Below are positions 1 to 3,818 of a DNA stretch of 10,688 nt, piece by piece. Below the pieces are notes generated by a model. It was not told the origin of the DNA and did no database searches. It saw nothing but the letters and a program-made list of their open reading frames with translations. Every line of letters starts with the position of its first letter. Positions within the stretch are counted from its first letter, which is position 1. The DNA comes from an uncultured Bacilli bacterium (GTDB lineage: Bacteria > Bacillota_I > Bacilli_A > RF39 > UBA660). A program made the translations under genes and the position numbers. The DNA lies in contig CAOOMX010000039.1 of NCBI GenBank assembly GCA_948497845.1, positions 1 through 10,688 of the forward strand, written 5' to 3'.

Positions 1-117
1 ATATGGTACTGCTAATCCATTCTTAATTAAAAAATTATTGGCATACCCATCTGATACATTAATTACATCATCTTTCTTTCCTTGCGCTTTTACATCACTT
101 AATAATATAACTTTCAT
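1..117 (-). CDS. rplI: Ribosomal protein bL9, N-terminal 39 residues (partial)
   Basis: bL9 is a structural protein of the large ribosomal subunit that binds 23S rRNA through its N-terminal domain. The reading frame starts with ATG at 117-115 and stays open to the window edge. It begins MKVILLSDVK and contains GKKDDVINVSDGYANNFLI and KNGLAVP, the highly conserved N-terminal bL9 signature. The start is secured by a near-perfect ribosome binding site (coding sense AAGGAGGTAA at 130-121). It is the only clear host housekeeping gene here and lies directly downstream of the phage lysis genes in the same direction. That suggests the phage is integrated just upstream of rplI. A phage-borne bL9 is possible but much less likely. 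Confidence 0.93.
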   Translation of the reverse strand, partial: MKVILLSDVKAQGKKDDVINVSDGYANNFLIKNGLAVPY

Positions 118-141
118 ATATTACCTCCTTAGGTACTATCT

Positions 142-170
142 ATTATATCATAAAAAAGTTCAATTAACAA
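142..170 (-). promoter_or_regulatory. Sigma-70-type promoter of rplI
   Basis: Read on the minus strand, a TTGTTA -35 box (170-165) is followed after 17 bases by a perfect TATAAT -10 box (147-142). A TG one base before the -10 makes it an extended -10. Transcription would start near position 135, giving a short leader that contains the AAGGAGG ribosome binding site. The promoter would keep rplI expressed independently of the phage late operon upstream. Its spacer contains the T-run of the preceding hairpin terminator. Confidence 0.65.
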
Positions 171-212
171 TGTATTGAAATCCCTATAAATAAAGGATTT
201 ATTGAACTTTTT
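153..212 (-). terminator. Hairpin terminator at the end of the lysis genes
   Basis: Positions 153-164 (aaaaagttcaat) and 201-212 (attgaacttttt) form a perfect 12-bp inverted repeat. A second stem lies inside the loop: aaatcc at 179-184 pairs with ggattt at 195-200 and stacks directly on the outer arm. On the minus strand the stem is followed by a run of T, as in an intrinsic terminator. The plus strand also ends in T-rich sequence, so it may act in both directions. The stem is AT-rich, which lowers confidence in its strength. It lies between the endolysin and rplI, where read-through of late phage transcripts would otherwise enter the host gene. Confidence 0.6.
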
Positions 213-265
213 ATTTAAGTTCAGTAACTTACATTTGAGTATGTTAGTGACTGGTTAGTAACAAA

Positions 266-1138
266 TTAATATAATCTTATATTATCCCATCTAGTAGTTC
301 CATGTTGATAATTAAGATTTACTTGTCTTTGCACTTCAGAATAATGTGAACCTAAAGCATTTTTTCTTGCTTGACCATTTCCATAATCACCACGAATAGT
401 CTTTTTAACCAAAGTTAAAATGTCAACTGAAGGTGTACTTGGTTGTGGTGTAGGTTTATTTCCATTAAGGATTTCATTTACTTTTGATTGTACTTCACTA
501 TATCTAGAACCTAAAGCACTTTTTCTTGCATCCCCATTTCCATATTTACCAGCAATAACTTCTTTAGCAAGTTCATCTACTGATTTATTATTAATATCTG
601 AACTTGGTGCTGATGGTTGTGGATTTGTTGGTGCAACATAATGAACATCACCAATAGCAGGATTAACGATACATCCTCTAAATGTATAACCATTACCTAA
701 CCCCCATCTACCATTATCATTTCTTCTTATTGAATTCCAAAATGCACTTGAACCATATCCTGATTCAGAAGTATAGATTTGGTTAGCACTATCAATTCTT
801 TCAACAACTGCAACATGACCTGCACCATCATTTCCTGATAAAGTTGCACCTTTTTGCCACACCATAATACCACCTAGTGTTGGATAATTAACAACTTGTA
901 ATCCTGCTTGTTTTGCTCTTTCAATAAAGTTTTCAGCATTACAACATAATGTTTTATATTTCATAGATCCAATTATTTCATTAAATCTACCACAAGCATA
1001 TCCAACACAGTTTGCTAGAACATTACATCCTTTATCGGTTGGATTGCCATTAATACACCAAGAATAACCACCATTATTTCCATTATTATAAAACTTATTA
1101 CCAGCACTTGGTTTGCTAGTTCTCATATTAAATCCCAT
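266..1138 (-). CDS. Endolysin: CHAP-type peptidoglycan hydrolase with two CW_7 (Cpl-7) repeats
   Basis: This lytic enzyme cuts host peptidoglycan at the end of infection. Residues about 10-165 form a CHAP/NlpC-like domain. The likely catalytic Cys44 lies in NCVGYACGRFNE and the His108 in GHVAVVE, with Glu125 in SESGYGS as a candidate third residue. A Pro/Ser/Thr-rich linker (about 168-182) leads to two cell-wall-binding CW_7 repeats at about 184-224 and 236-276. Both share the pattern GxYGNGxARKxALGSxYSEVQ. There is no signal peptide, so release through the holin is expected. The start fits an AAGGAAGGTG ribosome binding site that overlaps the end of the small acidic gene upstream. Amidase versus endopeptidase activity cannot be decided from the sequence. 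Confidence 0.92.
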   Translation of the reverse strand: MGFNMRTSKPSAGNKFYNNGNNGGYSWCINGNPTDKGCNVLANCVGYACGRFNEIIGSMKYKTLCCNAENFIERAKQAGLQVVNYPTLGGIMVWQKGATLSGNDGAGHVAVVERIDSANQIYTSESGYGSSAFWNSIRRNDNGRWGLGNGYTFRGCIVNPAIGDVHYVAPTNPQPSAPSSDINNKSVDELAKEVIAGKYGNGDARKSALGSRYSEVQSKVNEILNGNKPTPQPSTPSVDILTLVKKTIRGDYGNGQARKNALGSHYSEVQRQVNLNYQHGTTRWDNIRLY

Positions 1139-1140
1139 AA

Positions 1141-1299
1141 TTATTCACCTTCCTTTTCTTCATTCTCAATATCAGCATCTTCACAAAGTACATCCATTGA
1201 ATCTTCATTAAATGTTGTTTGAATTTCAACTTCTTCAGGTCGTTCTTCAACCTTTTCTTCAGTTACTTCTTCAGTAACAATTTCTTTTACTTCTTCCAT
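1141..1299 (-). CDS. Small very acidic protein between holin and endolysin
   Basis: A 52-residue reading frame starts with ATG at 1299 and ends with TAA at 1143-1141, two bases before the endolysin start. A GAAAGGAATGGTG ribosome binding site precedes it. The product is rich in Glu and Asp (MEEVKEIVTEEVTEEK at the start), with one Cys at residue 39 and no membrane segment. I do not recognise the family. Its place in the lysis operon, with its own ribosome binding site and tight spacing, argues that it is a real gene. A lysis-timing or other accessory role would be a guess. The repeated Glu-Glu-Val/Thr-Glu-Glu units suggest a low-complexity or disordered protein. Confidence 0.68.
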   Translation of the reverse strand: MEEVKEIVTEEVTEEKVEERPEEVEIQTTFNEDSMDVLCEDADIENEEKEGE

Positions 1300-1337
1300 G
1301 ATTTTTCACCATTCCTTTCATTTATGTAAAAAGAAGA

Positions 1338-1622
1338 TTACTTTGAATCTTCTTTATTACCTTTATTAAAATTACTTAATCCATTTGATCCTAAACTTAT
1401 TGATATTGAGGTCAATAAGTATAAGATTATATCTGCAACCCTAAATGTGTTCATCACAATATTTGTTGCACATAATAAAATAAATGCAATAAAAAAACTC
1501 CAATATTTAGTTGGAATTTTCTTTATGATTTTTAAATCTTTAGTAAATTCTACTACCATGAACACCATTGATACAAAACTTGCATAGGTTGTTAAAACAT
1601 CCCATGTTAAGAAATTTTCCAT
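1338..1622 (-). CDS. Phage holin (three predicted membrane segments)
   Basis: The 94-residue product has three hydrophobic stretches at about residues 9-25, 40-59 and 62-80. A basic segment (KDLKIIKKIPTK, 28-39) separates the first two, and the tail is charged (KGNKEDSK). This is the layout of small phage holins, which form inner-membrane lesions that let the endolysin reach the wall. The ATG overlaps the stop of the preceding gene by one base (TAATG), so translation is probably coupled. It sits directly upstream of the acidic peptide and the endolysin, at the xhlB-like position of PBSX-type lysis modules. The family is assigned from topology and position rather than from a diagnostic motif. 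Confidence 0.82.
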   Translation of the reverse strand: MENFLTWDVLTTYASFVSMVFMVVEFTKDLKIIKKIPTKYWSFFIAFILLCATNIVMNTFRVADIILYLLTSISISLGSNGLSNFNKGNKEDSK

Positions 1623-1969
1623 TATATCTTACCTTCTTTCTTCAATCCATCAAACATGTCATCAACATAACTATCACCACCAAGTGAATTGTACTTTTCT
1701 TTTGTTTCATACAATATCATTTTTTCTTCTGTTGTTGGTGCATATCCATTCTTTATTTTTGACATTAAAGAAACTAAATCAGTTTTACATCTTCCTAAAG
1801 TTTCTTTATTAAGATTTTCTTGTAAAGATAATATTTCTTTTTTAAATTCCTTTTGAATTGTATCAAGTTTATTTTTAATATCATCTTTTTTTCTAGCATT
1901 GTGAGTTTGAATAATAGTTGTTATAATTACCCCAATTGTACTAATTGCAGTTACTATTGCTGCTTCCAT
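1622..1969 (-). CDS. Membrane-anchored coiled-coil phage protein of the lysis module
   Basis: The product is 115 residues from the ATG at 1969. An ATG at 1978 is in frame, but it lies one base from the AAAGGA ribosome binding site, whereas 1969 lies about ten bases away. Residues 3-21 form one membrane segment. A Lys/Glu-rich heptad-like region (about 26-58) and an acidic C-terminal part follow. The C-terminus has the pattern YxSLGGDSYVDDMFDGLKKEG. I have seen similar GGxSYxxxxFxxLKKEG endings in small phage membrane proteins of unknown function. It occupies the xhlA position, but xhlA-type proteins carry the membrane segment at the other end. A holin partner or lysis regulator is possible. 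Confidence 0.8.
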   Translation of the reverse strand: MEAAIVTAISTIGVIITTIIQTHNARKKDDIKNKLDTIQKEFKKEILSLQENLNKETLGRCKTDLVSLMSKIKNGYAPTTEEKMILYETKEKYNSLGGDSYVDDMFDGLKKEGKI

Positions 1970-2008
1970 GTCGATCATTCCTTTCTATTCTGTTTATTTA
2001 ATTATAAG

Positions 2009-2039
2009 AAAACCAGTAGATTATTCTTCTACTGGTTTT
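2009..2039 (-). terminator. Intrinsic terminator closing the tail operon
   Basis: Positions 2009-2020 (aaaaccagtaga) and 2028-2039 (tctactggtttt) form a perfect 12-bp stem with a 7-base loop. On the minus strand it is followed by TTTTCTTATAATT. The xkdX stop codon lies in the loop, so the hairpin overlaps the gene end. On the plus strand the stem is also flanked by T, so it may act both ways. It separates the tail genes from the lysis genes, which would then need read-through or their own promoter. Confidence 0.75.
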
Positions 2040-2161
2040 GTGTCATCTTTTAAATAACCATCATTTTTTAGGATTTGTTCAACATCTTTTTTTAGTTTTT
2101 TTGGAACATCATCAAGAGTTTTTAATCCTCTTTCAATAAGGTTAGCATATATTCTTGACAT
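2021..2161 (-). CDS. xkdX: XkdX-family small phage protein
   Basis: This 46-residue reading frame starts MSRIYANLIERGLKTLDDVP and ends in a charged tail (KPVEE). XkdX proteins are short and share the pattern xxxYxNLIExGLKTxxDVP. They sit just after the tail fibre genes in PBSX-like phages, and their function is not established. A GGGGTGTAGGAT ribosome binding site precedes the ATG, and the gene follows its neighbour by three bases. The stop codon lies inside the terminator hairpin, so ribosomes finishing the gene would cover part of it. Family and position agree well. Confidence 0.87.
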   Translation of the reverse strand: MSRIYANLIERGLKTLDDVPKKLKKDVEQILKNDGYLKDDTKPVEE

Positions 2162-2164
2162 ATC

Positions 2165-2419
2165 CTACACCCCCAAACTTTCATATAACTCTACTAATGC
2201 AAGTTGTGTTTCATAATTTTGTTCTGACATTAACTTAATGTATTCATCTTTACTATATTGTAGTAATTCATATTCGTATTCAATATGTGTAGTATTATCA
2301 TTGCTATCAATATCTTTAACAGTAATTTCTTCAATATTATTAGCAACCCATACTGAATATTCATCAATAACTGTGTTTTCAGGTTTAACAGTGCTTCTTA
2401 CTTTTCCATGATTAATCAT
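2165..2419 (-). CDS. Small fibre-associated phage protein (unknown function)
   Basis: The product is 84 residues, acidic, with no membrane segment. It starts MINHGKVRSTVKPEN and has a central IEYEYELLQYSKDEYIKLMSEQN motif. Proteins with this pattern (GKVxSxVKP, then YEYxxxQYxKDEYI) are common just downstream of phage tail fibres in Firmicutes, where the gene holds the xkdW-like slot. A role in fibre assembly or attachment is inferred from position only. The ATG overlaps the reverse transcriptase stop as ATGA, so the two genes are translationally coupled. I considered an Avd-type DGR accessory protein, but that family is a longer, basic four-helix bundle, which this is not. Confidence 0.8.
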   Translation of the reverse strand: MINHGKVRSTVKPENTVIDEYSVWVANNIEEITVKDIDSNDNTTHIEYEYELLQYSKDEYIKLMSEQNYETQLALVELYESLGV

Positions 2420-3480
2420 AACTTTTTCATTCCTTTCTTAATTACTTCAAAATAATATTTTCTTGTATATGGTTCTAATGGTTTAACATATTTAAGATAT
2501 AAATTATGACTATTACAATGTTTTAACCATCCACGATAAGAGTTTACTGAACACCATTCTGAATAACTCATCATTTGTCCTTGTTCAACTTTTCTTCTAA
2601 TTCTAACCATTTGCTTTTTAAAATGTTTACAGGTACTTTTTCTTAATAATTTAAAATTAAGAAATGTTCTATAACCAACAAAATCTAATCCTCTAACAAA
2701 AGTTGGAAAGACTTGCCAATTATCCTTAATCTTAACTTTTAAATTAGTTTTAAAATAAATATCTACTTCTTTTCTTAATTTATGCAAATATTCTTTAGAT
2801 TCATGAAGAAATACTATATCATCCATATATCTAAAATAGTATTTGATATGTTTAACTTCTTTAATCCAATGATCAAATTCAGATAAATAGAAATTTCCAC
2901 TATATTGTGAAATATAATTTCCAATGGGTATTCCAGTATCACCAGGTGTTGAATCTATTATTTCATCAAGTAACCAAAGTAAATCATCATCTTTGAATAG
3001 TTTCCTATATTTTTGCTTTAAAATGTCATGATTAATAGATGGATAATATTTTCGTACATCTATTTTTAAACAATATTGTGTACCTTTTACATCATTTTGA
3101 ATTGCCTTATTAACTCTTTCAAGTGCTTTATGAATTCCCCTTCCAGGAATTGCCGAATAAGTATCACTTATAAAATTTTTAATAAGTATTGGTTCAATAA
3201 CTTGTAAAATTGCCCATTGACATATTCTATCAGGATAATAAGGTAATTTATAAATTAATCTATCTTTCCCAGTATCATGTTTTATGAATGTTTCATATTC
3301 AGATGTTTTATATGTCTTATTTATTAAATCCTTTTGAAGTTTTAATAAATATTTTTTGGGATCACTATTAACCATTATTACTTCTTTATACCATCCTTTT
3401 CCTTTTTGAGCATTTTCATGTGCAAGTGCAAGGTTATTCATATCATATATTTTGGAATATAAATTTTTATATCTTTTCAT
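2416..3480 (-). CDS. DGR reverse transcriptase
   Basis: This 354-residue enzyme would copy the template-repeat RNA into adenine-mutated cDNA that replaces the variable repeat of the tail fibre. I chose the ATG at 3480 (MKRYKNLYSKIY) because AAAAAGG lies about nine bases upstream; the frame extends to a TTG at 3504 without such support. The motifs run in order: SAIPGRGIHKAL (108-120), KIDVRKYYPSI (139-149), GIPIGNYISQ (183-192), the catalytic FRYMDD (216-221), RGLDFVGYR (263-271) and a thumb region ending in SYRGWLKHCNSHNL. The IGNxxSQ form of motif 4 is characteristic of DGR enzymes. No maturase or endonuclease domain is seen, so a group II intron is unlikely. All core motifs are intact. It is coupled to the next gene by an ATGA overlap. 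Confidence 0.96.
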   Translation of the reverse strand: MKRYKNLYSKIYDMNNLALAHENAQKGKGWYKEVIMVNSDPKKYLLKLQKDLINKTYKTSEYETFIKHDTGKDRLIYKLPYYPDRICQWAILQVIEPILIKNFISDTYSAIPGRGIHKALERVNKAIQNDVKGTQYCLKIDVRKYYPSINHDILKQKYRKLFKDDDLLWLLDEIIDSTPGDTGIPIGNYISQYSGNFYLSEFDHWIKEVKHIKYYFRYMDDIVFLHESKEYLHKLRKEVDIYFKTNLKVKIKDNWQVFPTFVRGLDFVGYRTFLNFKLLRKSTCKHFKKQMVRIRRKVEQGQMMSYSEWCSVNSYRGWLKHCNSHNLYLKYVKPLEPYTRKYYFEVIKKGMKKL

Positions 3481-3576
3481 ATTTATCATCCTTTTTGTAT
3501 GCAATATTATAAACTAAATCTTCAATATATTATTTACCAATATAGTTCATAAGATTATAATTTATGTTTTACCAAG

Positions 3577-3746
3577 AGGTAAGGCAAAAAGTCCACTGTT
3601 CAATTTTTAAATTAATATACCTTGCATATACTAGGTGACCACTGATATTACGATTACGATTAGAAGTGTCATTATTAAGATTCAAATAGAAAGTACCAGT
3701 TTTAGCACTGTTATTCCAATTACCACTGATATGAGTAACCTTACCT
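3577..3746. repeat. 8-bp inverted repeat spanning the template repeat
   Basis: Plus-strand aggtaagg at 3577-3584 is the reverse complement of ccttacct at 3739-3746. The second arm covers the 5' edge of the template repeat (in RNA sense), and the first lies about 40 bases past its 3' end. In RNA the two could pair and close the TR into a loop. The 3577-3584 arm overlaps both the 10-bp inverted repeat and a small hairpin (ttacc 3569-3573, ggtaa 3578-3582), so the pairings compete. Confidence 0.45.
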
Positions 3747-3795
3747 TAAAAAAATGACTATTTTCATCATGGAAATATCAATATTCTTTTTGCCT
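3582..3795. repeat. 10-bp inverted repeat bracketing the template repeat
   Basis: Plus-strand aggcaaaaag at 3582-3591 is the exact reverse complement of ctttttgcct at 3786-3795. The arms lie about 33 bases past one end of the TR and 42 bases before the other. The pairing would enclose the whole TR in one RNA domain. Both arms are partly homopolymeric in an AT-rich region, so chance occurrence cannot be excluded. Confidence 0.5.
3625..3743 (-). repeat. DGR template repeat (TR)
   Basis: This non-coding 119-bp segment aligns without gaps to 3836-3954 at the end of the fibre gene (constant offset 211). In coding sense the TR has 39 adenines and 80 other bases. All 80 other bases are identical in the VR, while 25 of the 39 adenines differ. 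Identity stops abruptly: the next bases on both sides differ at non-adenine positions. Read in the VR frame, the TR encodes Asn, Thr, Ser, His, Lys or Ile at the sites that vary, many of them as AAT codons, the usual design for broad adenine mutagenesis. Confidence 0.98.
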
Positions 3796-3818
3796 AATCA
3801 TTTTAATATTTTAGAGTT

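Larger units (their letters stand above)
118..265. other. Probable prophage-host junction (attachment-site region)
   Basis: These 148 bases lie between the endolysin stop and the rplI start and contain no gene. The phage-to-host transition must fall here if rplI is chromosomal. The stretch holds a long hairpin, the rplI promoter and ribosome binding site. Next to the endolysin there is a near-direct repeat: gttagtgac (244-252) followed two bases later by gttagtaac (255-263). Such short repeats occur near recombination sites, but the core cannot be identified without the other prophage end. The junction is inferred from gene content only. Confidence 0.4.
3577..3795 (-). ncRNA. Putative DGR template RNA (TR with structured flanks)
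   Basis: The bases between the fibre stop and the reverse transcriptase start hold no gene apart from the template repeat. DGR enzymes use a non-coding RNA made of the TR and its flanks, so the transcript of this stretch is the expected template. It can be read through from the fibre gene, as I find no convincing promoter just upstream of the TR. In the VR reading frame a TAA lies immediately upstream of the TR, which fits a non-coding role. The limits given are those of the flanking complementary arms and are approximate. Confidence 0.6.

Noticed and set aside
420..641. Plus-strand open frames opposite the endolysin and other genes (also 1853-2053, 5596-5940, 9333-9596)
   Set aside because: They are shadows of clear minus-strand genes and resemble no known protein.
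2165..2419. The 84-residue gene as a DGR Avd accessory protein
   Set aside because: It is acidic, short and largely not helical in pattern, and it matches small proteins that follow tail fibres in phages without DGRs.
2416..3480. Retron or group II intron reverse transcriptase
   Set aside because: There is no maturase or endonuclease domain or intron RNA signature, and the adjacent adenine-specific TR/VR pair plus the IGNxxSQ motif identify a DGR enzyme.
3506..3511. TATAAT ahead of the reverse transcriptase as a promoter
   Set aside because: No acceptable -35 box lies 16-18 bases upstream, and such boxes are frequent by chance in this AT-rich sequence.
3744..3785. Dedicated promoter for the template RNA (a TTGATA at 3781-3776)
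   Set aside because: No -10-like sequence occurs at the right spacing, so read-through from the fibre gene is more likely.
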